From the NCBI RefSeq assembly GCF_032854445.1, contig NC_088302.1, positions 16,427,338 through 16,491,337 on the forward strand: a stretch of 64,000 bases of DNA, in the 5' to 3' direction. The DNA is from Liolophura sinensis. Lineage: Eukaryota; Mollusca; Polyplacophora; Chitonida; Chitonidae. This document shows positions 24,528-35,366 of this stretch, one piece after another (position 1 is the first letter of the stretch; each line of letters opens with the position of its first letter). The translations under genes and the position numbers were made by a program. The notes under the pieces are model-generated. The model did not search any database and had not been told where the DNA came from. It saw only the letters and a program-made list of their open reading frames with translations.

Positions 24528-25306
24528 GGTGTCTGTAAAGACAACCAGCTATATTCGGAGGATAGATAAAGAAACAACTGAAAATGTCAGTCACTATTTG
24601 CACCTTCCAAAGTTCTACATTCAAAAGCTGGATTCAAACAAGCAACAAACTATCTTTTGCCATTCGATTTATTAGAAGGGTAGAGGTTTTCTCTGGCTCC
24701 ACTTAATGACATTATTGTTATTTAAGGGAATAGTGAGGCGTATTTATATCCTGGAACGTGTTGCCTTTCTATTCCCGGGCTTATAAAAATTTTTGATGTT
24801 ATAGCTAAGCCTTTAGCAGAAGGACAAATGAGTAAAATGTTTGTCTTCCAATCTCCGCGAATGAAGACGTGCTGGTTAAGCCAACACATTCAGCTTTCGC
24901 CTTCGGAATTACTGTGTAAACTGGTGCTCCGTTTATATAACCATCTAACCATTGTAATGGTGCGAAGACGAAAGCGGAGGTCCGTGTGTGTGAATAACAT
25001 GGCCAATCAAATGTCATCAAGTACATATGTTTTTGGAAACTTGCGAGTTTATATATAAAATTGCTCAAATGTCTCAAAAGATGAAGCCATATCTGCAACA
25101 CGTAATGATGTAATTGTTCCGCGCGAGCGTAAAATATACAGCCCCCCAACCTCGGGTCAAATAGACGAAATAAGTATGCTGAGATAAACTCTATCAAATA
25201 TTGACATTTTATACATTTATGACTTTGTTTGTTAGGTATAGAGCCTGAGACAACGTACATGTTTATCTCATTCGTTTACTGTATGGATAAATTCAATTTA
25301 CTTGGG

Positions 25307-25525
25307 AATATTTATTTGATTAGTGTTACCAAGAACGTTATCACTTACACAACAATGATGGTGATGGTCTACTGGCGGAGGAAACCCGTGTGATCGAAGT
25401 AAGCTACCTCTATTTGATATATTTGTCCCCAAACCTACTGACGCAAATCCGCAGCCGAACAAGCGAGGACAGGTTTGAACTTCGATATCGCTGGTCAAAG
25501 GATTATCGGCTGATGCGACAACAAC
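25307..25525 (-). mobile_element. SINE remnant in R1 copy C
   Basis: The tail (tatttatttgattagtgtta), body (ggcggaggaaacccgtgtg) and head (gacaggtttgaacttcg, ggctgatgcgaca) match 22084-22400. R1 copy A lacks it. Confidence 0.6.
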
Positions 25526-27384
25526 ATTTTAAAGCTCGTGTTCACGGTGCGATTTGTAGAACGATCTCCCGCATAATTTTCACAATTCAAATACGTAAAA
25601 TTTTTGGCGAGTTTGTTGAATTCTACAAGCTAGTCCGAGAAATCGCACACAGCGCCTGTGATCGTAGCTTTAACTTTACAAGATTTTGAAGGTCATTGTA
25701 CGACCATAGGCTCTCAACCATAGTTTATATTTTAGATATATTTTAAAATTACTGTTTAATGCTGATTATAATGCACATTGTTCTTGTCTGGATCATGCGT
25801 TTATTTTTTCAGTTCAATTTGAGACGACTTTTTCCCGCTCGTCACGATTCGTGGTTTGCGAATGTACATGTGAGAATATTTGCCAATTAAGGAGTTAACG
25901 AGTTGACTTAAGTTTCCTTTAGACCAATGTCAATATACCGAATTGAGCCTACAGCTAATGTATGATTTGTCCAAATCAAGTCGCGTAATGTGGAACATTG
26001 ATTTTATTCCATCAGCAGACAAATGAGCGCAAAAACAAACAGTGCTAACAGCCCTCGCTATCTCCAGTAACATGGTAAACACGAATTCACCCGAGTAAAT
26101 ACACACGCTTTTATTCTGCTAAATTACTCGCCATAAACGAAGCTAAAGATTTTTTGTCAGCTCTCACTGAGTTTTCCAAGAGGTGCATGGACTTAATAAA
26201 TGTCTGTCTATAACGGCAAGTGCAGTGGTTTTTGCATTATATGTCACATAGGAGAAAGGAAGAATTTAAATTTCTCTTAATGGGCAGTTTACCAAGATAT
26301 TGTTTGTCTTTTTGTGGGTACTTGTTCAATCAGTAGCGTATAGAAAAGCGATATCCAATATACCTTGTTGTGTTTTAAAGACTGTGAAAATTTTGTGATG
26401 CAAGATACAGGTCTTTGATACGTATGATTCAGGCCAGTAAGCACCTATAAACAATAAAGATATTGCACAAAGGTAGACAAACAACAGAAAAGTTGCATCT
26501 TCAAAACATAGAGACCGTCCTGCTTTGATACGCCTATATTGCTGAATTATTTCCCATGAGTCATGTATACTTTAGCATATACGGTAACTTCATAGCGGAA
26601 AGTCTGCCAGAAACCTGCAGAAGGTCATGGGTTTTTCCATCATTTAAACGTTCTGAACAGTATATTTGGCTTGTATGTTTTGAAAGGTAATGCTTGCCAT
26701 TCTCAGAAATAGTTGAAAAAGATTAACTTTGTGGTTAGAGAAGACCTAATGGGACCTACAGATACAATCCACGGGACATCGCCATTACCTGACAACACTC
26801 GTGACGTATACAGGCTGCAGCTGTACCAGCACAATCTGGCTTGTAGTCTTTAGAGTGAAAGATGCAGAACATTATGAAATTAATCAATGTTTAAGTACAT
26901 TGTGATGTCAGTTTGCGAATGGATAGCCCAGTTTAAGTGAACCATGGATAAGAAGAGCAGCGGTTATGTATGACATTTTTCAGATTGGTAAGGAAGGGAA
27001 GTCACGTGACTAGACTGACATCTTACGTCTTTCCTAAACGGACCGGAGACTGTTCACATAACCATTGTGTTCTGTAGGCGACTTGATTAGCACTCCACGC
27101 CTGGTCTCCATTTGGGTGAGTAATGATCATTACACGCTATTTGTTACCTAAAGGGAAGGTTGTATTGCAAGGCATGTTTGTACCATTAGTACGACGAGGC
27201 TATACGTAAGCGAGCTTTGGCAGTCTGTCAGTGTAGCAACCACTGACGAATGAACATTAAATGTTCTTGATTATGTATTATAACGTCGATTGATGCTAAA
27301 GGACGGTTAATTCCCGTTCGGTCATGAACCTGTAATGTTAATCAGTAATCCTTTATTGTGGTAAATAAATCTCTAGTGCAGAAG

Positions 27385-27800
27385 CTATATTTAATGCTAA
27401 ACCAAAGATACGAGCGGCATCTTCATCTTTCACCTGATTTCCAGAAGGAGAACTTCTTATCCATGCAGTCTTTCAAATCTTTAACTGAGGTGAAACGGCA
27501 ATCCGTTCATGGCACAACTAAGGCGCGTTTATTTCAGACTGTAAATATAGAATGTAAATACAGCTAAACTCAGCTTGGTACATGGATGCATGACTCTCAT
27601 TTTCGATGAAAATTCCAAAAATTGCAATTAATTCCCAATTAAATGGTGGACAATAATATAAAATCATAATAAATGGAAGGCCAGCGTTTCAATAAGAGTT
27701 CATCGGGGATGAAATTGTATCACGTGGAGCTATTTTCCGACCGTGTGTTTTAATGGTACCTTGTTTTCCAGACATTGCCCTTCTTGGAAGGTGTCATTTA
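27385..27800 (+). repeat. R2 copy 2 (partial)
   Basis: Matches the later half of R2: gcggcatcttcatctttcacctgatttcc.agaaggagaa, a gtggacaataat.taaaatcata segment, and gttttccagacattgccctt. It starts about 135 bp beyond the end of R1 copy C. Confidence 0.6.
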
Positions 27801-27987
27801 GATGGAACATTACTGTTTTTGGTATGAGGGAAAGACAAAGTTTGCAGACTTATTTAAACTAACGGGATACCTATTTTTTATATATATTTGCAAATGAATA
27901 TCCTTGTAAACATGTATGTTTGCATCTCTACTGGTTACTTGGGCACAGCATCAACGTTCAGAAGAGACATCAAAAGCACATATAAGC

Positions 27988-28051
27988 CCAGCCGCCGTAT
28001 AAGTGAAATATTCTTGAGTACGGCGTAAAATATCAATGAAATAAATAAATC
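27988..28051 (+). repeat. SINE1 3'-end fragment
   Basis: cagccgccgtataagtgaaatattcttgagtacggcgtaaa and a (aaat)n tail; only the last about 60 bp of SINE1. Confidence 0.85.
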
Positions 28052-28149
28052 TAAAGTATACATAAAGTGCAATTTGTGGAATTGTTTATGACAGCTCTCA
28101 ATCGGCACCTTGGCTGTGCTTTTATTTGTCCATTAACCGGGAGATTGGA

Positions 28150-28500
28150 AGATATGCGTGGACACAGATATTCGTATACCAGCCGTCAACCAAACTCGAC
28201 GGTCCGGGCCAATAATCGCAAGGCCATTTCCCAAAAAGACTTTCAACACAAATTACCAAAGAACTAAGAATTTACATAAAATACAAATTTAGGACGGAAT
28301 CGAGCAGAGAGAAGCAGTGAACGGTTTTCAATGATGTTGGAAAGGCGCATGGTATATTCTTGGCGAAATTGTGTACCATGTTAGAATATAAGTTGTTGAC
28401 ATTAAAATATGTATCTCGCTTGCGCTGATTGCAGCTATTCATATATCCAACGTGGCGATCTAATTTAACACAATGCATATAATGCCCCTATAGCCCTTTG
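28150..28500 (+). repeat. R3 copy
   Basis: Reads gatattcgtataccagccgtc, caataatcgcaaggccattt, accaaagaactaagaa, aggacggaatcgagcagagag and gattgcagctattcatatatc in order, matching the other R3 copies over about 350 bp. Confidence 0.75.
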
Positions 28501-29182
28501 TTAAAAGCCTCTGTTGACAGAGGCAAAAACAAGGATATTTTGATACCTCTGAGTGTGTCCAAGAAGCCCAAATTATGTTGAAACTGACATGTTTAAAACA
28601 AAATTACTTGCAAAAGTTGTTCGGTAAGTTCAAATGAATATTTGCTACCTATTAAGGCATTCATTTCTCATAATTTGAATATCTTGACATATTTTAGCCC
28701 ATATTTAAAAGCTATATTTGAGTCTTCCTGAGTTTTGTCTTATTTATTTTTTAAGTGTTGTTGAAACGCTGTAAATGCCGATTTTTTAAGCTATGTGCAA
28801 CCGCGGTCATTCTTTCAAAGTGCTCGGGGTAAACTATAAATATCTACAAACTGCTAAAATTTCCCACCCGAGGCGCAAAGACGGCAGAAACACTCCCGCA
28901 AATAATGAGAGCTGGGATATATAAAAATTCCCTGTAGGCCTGTACGGCATAGGCTTTGTATGAAGACTTTAAAACTGGCTACATCGGCCCATCAGTTCTT
29001 TGTTGTATGTAGGCTCATGGGCTTGAAATGGACTTGAATCAATATGTCTAACATTGACAGCTGCATGAAAAGATTAAAAAAAAATAACTAGTAATTATTC
29101 CGCTCAACGTGAAGCCGTTTTAATTTGACTCTTTACATGACTAGGCCTACATGTGCTATAGGAACGGATGTCAATCGATTTG

Positions 29183-29394
29183 ATATATTTACTTGATTGT
29201 TGTTTTATGCCATATTCAAGAATATTTTATTTATACGATGGAGACCACCATATTGATGTGAGAAAACTGAGTGGAGGCAGGGGAAAACACATGATCCCAC
29301 TTATAGCCGGAGAGGAAGCCAGTATGAGCTGGACTTGAAGTAAGTGGACCGCATTGGTGAGAAACCGCCTTGGCCACGGGACGCCCCCGATGAG
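29183..29394 (-). mobile_element. SINE1 copy, diverged, near full length
   Basis: Plus-strand order: tttacttgattgttgtttta, ccatattcaagaatatttta, gccggagaggaagcc, tgagctggacttgaa, accgcattggtgag, ending near the head at cacgggacgcccc. It has an internal deletion around the bladder-free middle (the rgcccgggggaaaccc block is degenerate). Confidence 0.7.
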
Positions 29395-29458
29395 CTCCTT
29401 GTGAAACTAACCTTAGGTCTGTAGACTTTCCTGTTATTTCCGGGCAGATTTCTGTAGG

Positions 29459-29525
29459 AATGAATGAATGATTAGGGCTTAACGACCGATTGGCAATTTT
29501 TCAGTCATATAGTCGGCGATGATAA
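29459..29525 (-). repeat. SINE2 3'-end fragment
   Basis: gaatgaatgattagggcttaac and tttttcagtcatatagtcgg are the reverse complement of the SINE2 tail region. Confidence 0.6.
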
Positions 29526-31039
29526 TCTCATTGAAAGATTCACGGTATGTAACATTGTACATACTATTCAAAGTCAGTTTGGTTAAGAAATCCCCAAAGT
29601 ACAGATGCTTTAAAGTGAAAGACAGCACTTGACTAATATTTATGTCCATTGATAGAGTACCATTCAAAGTATCTTAAACAGTCATGAAATTTTTTTTTTT
29701 TTAGATTTAGTTCAATCCAGTAAAAGTTTAATGAAACTTTGTCCGGACACAACCTCACCACGCCTCCATTATCGAGAGTTAGGTGACGTCACGTTTACTC
29801 TAGCTCTCTAACGCCGAAAGTATCTTTCGTACAACAGTCTAATCAGTAGCTTATGCTGATAAAAGCTGTGGACTTCGGGGATGAAGGCCCAAGTCATAAA
29901 TATAGTTTTCTCCGAAATTGAACATACTAGAAAAAATTTCTTTCACTATTTGAACTGTTGATACAGCAGGCCTACTAAATTTATATCATTTACAAGGAAC
30001 TCCAGCGAAATTGCCTACCTGCAGATGCACGGCGGGGGTATTTCTGGTTCAGGTCGTGGCCTCTAGAGTGGTTGTGCCTGTGATTTTGACTCCTATTACA
30101 TTTGTACAAGATTACAATAGGACTATTGTATAACTTGATTCATACTCAGTTCTGAAACAAATACAAATAAATCTGAGCACCACTGAGGCTGATCTAAGCA
30201 TTCGACTGACTTTGGATTTTATGCTGAAGTTTTGTATTGGTGGTTTCTAAGATTAAAAAAAAAAGCATATCTTGTATGGGAGAGAAACGAAAGAACAAAA
30301 TATAAATTTTTCAGTTGTAATAACTTCTAGAAAAGTTATATCATAAGATTTAATTAATTTTAAGCGTTGTCCAGTAAGATCTTCTCATTCGCATAAACCT
30401 CCAGCATCCCTAATGAATTTTGCACCGACTCTGATATTTGTTATTTAGAAACTGCTGGCTAAACAGTAAAATAAACGACAAAAGATGTACTTGGGGAGAT
30501 GATCGCGGTTTGGGCGGAGACGGTATGCTACTGTCTGATATAATTTGTGATATCATCGTTGAATATTACACGGTTTGTATTAACTGATTTTACGTCTGTG
30601 GTGGTCCGTAAATGATACAAACCTGCCCCATAACACTTTGTGAAATGTGCCTTCGGCTGAACGCAACTAAATTGTTGTAAATGATCTCAAAATGATGTCT
30701 TATGCAGTGGTTCTGTGTTATCATATGTCATTTCATGGAGTGAATGGGCAAAAGCTTGACTATTTTGTTTATGTTTTAAACATGTAAATATGTTTTAGCC
30801 ACGTGCTGTCTTGTCATTTAAATAGCTTCTTACTTTACAAAATCTGCCGAAGAAGGAAAAACAGGCATTTCTGACTTTATTCGGTGTTAGAAATTGTCGT
30901 TTGACTGAATTGTGATAGGATTTTAAAAGATGGAAAGAAAACTTGATTCATCAACTGATCAATCTCTTATAGAACTGGACGACAGTATATCTTCTTACAA
31001 TATGATTACCCAAAGACACATCTACATGTATGTACTTTA

Positions 31040-31335
31040 GGCAGCCTTAGATTGAGATCTAAGAGCTGGGCAAATACTGTTTTCTTTCTGAGATGCTCTT
31101 AGTAATGCCCACCGGTAATGTAAACATTAACTACGTCTGGAAGGAGGGAAATATCTCCTTCTGTTCACTCTATACCAGGCAGACAGCATTTGACTGGGGT
31201 TATTCGATCAAAAGCTACCACAGCTCAGCCTGTACGGCCACAAACCTTTGCCGTATAATTCCTTCTGATTTAACGGAAATGGGGCTTTGGTATTGTTATT
31301 CCCATAGGTAATGTTGGCAGGTATCCGCATAAAGG
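31040..31335 (+). repeat. R4 copy 3 (fragment)
   Basis: Matches the first about 300 bp of R4: gctcttagtaatgcccaccg, gtaatgtaaacatta.c.acg, tctggaagga, gcatttgactgggg, cttctgatttaac. The rest of R4 is missing. A 72-codon frame here is not open in the other copies. Confidence 0.75.
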
Positions 31336-32198
31336 ACCTGGTGTGGTAATCGGTCCCAGTGAAAGAAACTGTTCACCTCTAGCAGCGAAACTGACTGTAG
31401 CTGTCAATGCCATTAAGGCTACTTCTTATTTTCAGTTCTATTTTATTCTTCTGTACCTGTTAAAAGGCTAGCATGCGACTTCTAAAGCTCCAAACATGCA
31501 CTGAGGCCATGTATCATAAAATCGAAAACTGCAGCCGACCCCAGTGACACTGAAAGATTTTTTTTACATTAGACACTGTAGAATTATGAAAATCACTGCA
31601 CCACAAATGTAACTTGTTAAAAACCTCTTGAGCAAGCAGTTATGAACCAATCAATTAAATAAATGTATAACAAACTAACTCTCAGCCTCATACGTCCGCT
31701 ACACATAACATGTTAATGTTAATGATAGCCTCGTGCTCACAACCAGGATTCATGTATGATTTAGCTATAGAGGTCAAATGTTACATAATATCATATCTTA
31801 ACCGTTCTAATTCAAGATCACGATCAAGATCATTACTCACACAAAAGAATGTTTCCAAGGACAAAAAAAAATGGATTGCCACGAAGATTCGAACTTTTCC
31901 TACTGGTGCAACCTCTTCTCTTCGTTAGTCTACTGTACTTATGGAGGACTCTGGAAGATTAACGGAGAAATACATATTTTAAACTTGCCAAAATATGATT
32001 TTTCATATGAAGACAAACATTAACCAAAAGAAACTTTGCTAAGACGTAGAAATGAAAGTTTCAGTAAAGATATTTTTCTGGTTAACGTTGATCTTCATAA
32101 TGTAAATTAAAACCACAGCGTCTCGTTTGAACGAAAGTTTGTCGTTTTTGATCGAAAGTGCATTTTTAGTGGGTTATTACTAAGCAACCATCTCTTTT
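31336..32198. other. No gene or repeat recognised
   Basis: A 72-codon frame at 31710 has a short SRSRSRS run from a tcaagatcacgatcaagatca simple repeat; not considered coding. Confidence 0.5.
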
Positions 32199-32210
32199 AT
32201 GGCCATATTT

Positions 32211-32456
32211 GATTTATTGATTGATTGATTGATTGGTGTTTTACGCCGTACTCGAGAATATTTCACTTATACGACGGCGGCCGGCATTATGGTTGGTGGA
32301 AACCGGGCAGAGCCCTAGGGAAACCCACGACCATCCGCAGGTTGCTGACAAAGACCTTCCCACGTACGGCCGGAGAGGAAGCCAGCATGAGTTGAACTTG
32401 AACACACAGCGACCGCATTGGTGAGAGACTGTTTGGTCATTACGCTGCGCTAGCGT
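32211..32456 (-). mobile_element. SINE1 copy with target-site duplication
   Basis: Tail (gattgattgattggtgtttt), body and most of the tRNA head (ending at tgcgctagcgt). Flanks ggccatatttga (32201-32212) and ggctatatttga (32457-32468) differ at one base, so the insertion started within the head, slightly 5'-truncated. Confidence 0.85.
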
Positions 32457-32636
32457 GGCTATATTTGACCAATATTTATGCTTCTGATTTTGAAGTTTAC
32501 AGAATTGTGCTGGGATTTTGAAATTTGCACCTACTAATCGTACTTTTCTCGGGCTGATTCTTCGATATTTCGTAGCGGGTCCTGTGTTGTCTACAGGATC
32601 AATGAGACAAATTATACTTAATGCTCATTAATGTGC

Positions 32637-32760
32637 AACAGAACGGAGGAGGGTCGATTTATTGGCATGGCATGAGTAACAGACCGGAGGAGGGTCGATT
32701 TATTGGCATGGCATAAGTAACAGAACGGAGGAGGGTCGATTTATTGCCACGGCGGAAAAC
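32637..32760 (+). repeat. 41-bp tandem repeat, 3 units
   Basis: The unit containing ggaggagggtcgatttattg recurs at 32641, 32682 and 32723 with one or two changes. The R2 copy at 9905 holds a single unit (ggagagaagggtcagtttatt), so the array grew inside R2. Confidence 0.9.
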
Positions 32761-33490
32761 TCTTGACTGCTTTTCTTTACATGTCTCCGTTCTTGATTTC
32801 GTATAAACTTTCTTAGTTCTATGGCAGTTGTGTTTTTCCGTTTTCCTTTTTAATTTTGGTGAAGGAGAGGGGAGATTGGCCATACGATTGACTTGGAGCG
32901 TGCATTGTGGTTTTCATTGGAAGGTATACAAATATTACGATGTCATCACGCTAAGAGTTTTAGATTTTCTTTATTTGAGTTTTAACTGAGCATACATGGG
33001 GGACATAAATAAAACTGAATATCTTTATATTTTTCATTAGCCTACTTCGTGTCTCAAAATATTGTAATTGTGGGTCTTCTCCCTCCGTTTTATAAAGCCC
33101 ATTTTTAATGAGACGTCTAAGTAATAGAAAGCAAGACACTGGTGTAACAGCAATTCTGCATCAAACCTACAAGCAGCACCTTCACCTTTTACTTAGTTTC
33201 CGGAGGAGAATTTCTCTTCATAACCACTTCATAATCTGTCTTGTCTTTCTCTGTACTGAAGGAGAAACAGCAAACCGTAAACAACAAACCGCACAGCACA
33301 GCGAAAACACAAATGATTGTAATAAATTCGCAGTTAAATCGTGGATAATAGTACTAGATCATAGTCAGTTGGCACCAACTATTTTTGATAAGAGTTTTAT
33401 GGACGAAATCGTCACCCGTGGAAACAAATCTCGATTCTATGTTTTATGGCTTCAAACTGTTCAGACATTGTTATGCTGGAATGGTGTCAA
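32637..33490 (+). repeat. R2 copy 3
   Basis: Starts with the 41-bp tandem repeat and then follows R2 copy 1 in order through caaaccgtaaacaacaaacc and gcagttaaatcgtggataat to the tail at about 33480. The 128-codon frame across it is not shared with the other copies. Confidence 0.75.
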
Positions 33491-34010
33491 GTAGGTAGAA
33501 CTTAACCGCATTTGCTTGAGGTTACTGTGACAAAAAGATTTAACAATTCGACCCTAAATCATAGTGTCACTCTTTTCCTCAAACTAATTAATTAGGGTCG
33601 GAATTGGAAATAAATGCAGGTGACTGTATACTTCATCTAAATTTTAGCATTTTGAAAGTGACACACTTAACTGGATACTGACTTCATCTCAGAAAAGAAA
33701 TGTTTAGGCATCACAAGTATGATTTTAAGGATTTTATGCGCTTCAGAAAATGCCTTTTAACATACCGATACCGAACTTAAATCGGTATCTTCCATAAGAA
33801 TATCACACGAGTTGTTCCCAAAATATATGTTCCGGTATTTAATTTGATTATGTAATTAACACTGGAAGAGGTAAATGAAAGTCTTGGAAGCATAAAATAA
33901 ATTAAAATCAATGGCAATTTTTACTAATCAAACAACTTGATATTTTATTTCACTAACAACTAACAGTAAACTATAGAGAAAGTGTATTAAAATTTTCTTT
34001 TCGACCGCCT
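33491..34010. other. No gene or repeat recognised
   Basis: AT-rich stretch between R2 copy 3 and the promoter-like/inverted-repeat region. Confidence 0.5.
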
Positions 34011-34094
34011 ACGCATCTGTTTCGTTACAAGAGCCCTCGGGTCATTTCGAATGCTTACGAAAACTACCGAAATGTAGGTCTACTCACGGCAAAG

Positions 34095-34150
34095 GCCATG
34101 TCACGTGATGGTTGTTTACATGCGGGTCCTTCTGAACGGCGCCATTTTCA
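34095..34150 (+). promoter_or_regulatory. Promoter-like patch: E-box and YY1-type element
   Basis: GTCACGTGA (34100-34108) is a canonical CACGTG E-box, followed about 33 bp later by GGCGCCATTTTC (around 34138-34149), which resembles the reverse YY1 site seen near metazoan start sites. The surrounding 34.0-34.9 kb is GC-richer than its flanks, and a CRE-like GTGACGTC occurs near 34500. Promoter identity is inferred from motifs only. Confidence 0.25.
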
Positions 34151-34159
34151 GTTTACTAG

Positions 34160-34695
34160 CAGTGCTAACCGCTACCCGCTTCAAAGCTCGAGGTTCGTCC
34201 CCGCACCATTCAATTTAGGTTAGGCGCCGCTACAACTGCGCTCACCGTGAAGCAGAAACACTGGGGAAGCCCGCCACATAATCATATTTTCCTCACATTG
34301 CCGCTATACCTCACTAGGAACGAAATACCGGGAACTCGCCTACATGAACAGATCGCCGGCCACTATATTGTTACTAACATAACTCAACTTGCGTTGACTG
34401 TAGAGGATCCACCAACTCCAAAATCGACAAGGTACGCGTCTACTATCACAAGGAATTTGGCGATTCGTGAATTGTGATGATGACAACATGGTGGCTGGTG
34501 ACGTCTTCAGGTGGGCGGGTGGGAGGTATTTCGTTCCTAGTGAGGTATAGCGGTGATGGGAGGAAAATATGATTAGATGACGGGCTTCCTCAATGTTTCT
34601 GCTTAACGTGGAGCGATGTTGGAGCAACGCCTGGCCTAAATTTAAAGGTGCAGGGGACGAACTTCGTGCTTTGAACCGTGTAGCATTTGCGACGA
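34160..34695. repeat. Large imperfect inverted repeat (foldback), arms about 170 bp
   Basis: The left arm, 34160-34329, is matched in reverse complement by 34524-34695. Shared blocks include gaacgaaatacc / ggtatttcgttc at the inner ends, the core ccgctatacctcactag, cagaaaca(c/t)tg(g/a)ggaagcccg, and gttcgtcccc(g/t)gcacc near the outer ends. The spacer is about 195 bp and holds no gene. Arms diverge by substitutions and small indels. It could be a foldback/MITE-like element, or a host hairpin locus able to make double-stranded RNA. No second copy was seen in the window. Confidence 0.8.
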
Positions 34696-34865
34696 TGATA
34701 CATACGTGGTATCGTGCTATTCACGTGCTCTCCATATGATAAGATTCCTAAAGACGTTATCGTGCCACTTAAATGGATTTGTTCAGCCTTTCTGTTGAAA
34801 CGTGCATCATCAGGACTTAAGGTCGAAGGAAAGCAGGTGGGCGATTTGTGTCGCACAAACTGAAC

Positions 34866-34887
34866 ATGCCGGTATACGTGTTAGTAG
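34866..34887 (+). CDS. Possible first coding exon (MPVYVLV) ending in a strong donor
   Basis: ATG in a fair context (AACATGCC) followed by seven codons and then G|GTGAGTATC, a near-consensus donor, in phase 1. It lies just downstream of a promoter-like patch and the large inverted repeat. No convincing downstream exon was found: candidate acceptors at about 36440 and 38301 do not extend into a recognisable protein. It could instead be the 5' end of a non-coding transcript. Confidence 0.2.
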
Positions 34888-35082
34888 GTGAGTATCTGCA
34901 ATATATTTAATAGTTTGACGTGAGAGTTGTGAGATCAGCACTGTCCATTGTTTGCAGTTGACTCTCTCCTCAGAAGCTCATCGTGACAAGCACTTTTCAA
35001 TGAACTGACGTCATTCTTTGCCACATGATGCAGGCTACAACCCTAAACAATGAAAACTGCATGCTGAGGCTGTAGCTGTTTT

Positions 35083-35353
35083 GATTTATTTATTATTTAT
35101 TTGATTGGTGTTTTACGCCGTACTCAAGAATATTTCACTTATAAGAAGGCGGCCAGCATTATGGTGGGTGGAAACCTGGCAGAGCCCGGGGGAAACCCAC
35201 GGCTATCCGCAGGTTGCTGACAGACCTTCCCACGTACGGCCGGAGAGGAAGCCAACATGAGCTGGACTTGAACTCACGGCGATCGCATTGGCGAGAGACT
35301 CCTAGGTCATTACGCTGTGCTAGCGCGCTAACCAACTGAGCCACAGAGGCCCC
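35083..35353 (-). mobile_element. Full-length SINE1 copy
   Basis: About 270 bp from the tail (gatttatttattatttatt) to the complete head (gctaaccaactgagccacag, aggcccc), whose reverse complement reads like a tRNA A-box region. Flanks tagctgttttga (35073-35084) and tagctggcttga (35355-35366) are a likely target-site duplication. Best reference copy in the window. Confidence 0.92.
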
Positions 35354-35366
35354 TTAGCTGGCTTGA

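Larger units (their letters stand above)
24017..27250 (+). repeat. R1 copy C (5'-truncated, tandem to copy B)
   Basis: Begins within the unit at the equivalent of about 3588 in copy A (cggtgatc...aaaggcgtcatggg) directly after the end of copy B, giving a head-to-tail junction at 24016/24017. It runs to the same end as copy A (gtttgtaccattagt...). It is interrupted by a complete SINE2 (24210-24527) and shares with copy B a SINE remnant (25307-25525) absent from copy A. Confidence 0.85.
28501..31039. other. No gene recognised
   Basis: Holds a SINE1 copy, a SINE2 tail fragment and a T11-12 run near 29690. Otherwise AT-rich with no sustained frame or splice-bounded exon that I could support. Confidence 0.5.

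Noticed and set aside
33108-33494. 128-codon frame
   Set aside because: Lies across repeat R2; the frame is broken in copies 1 and 2.
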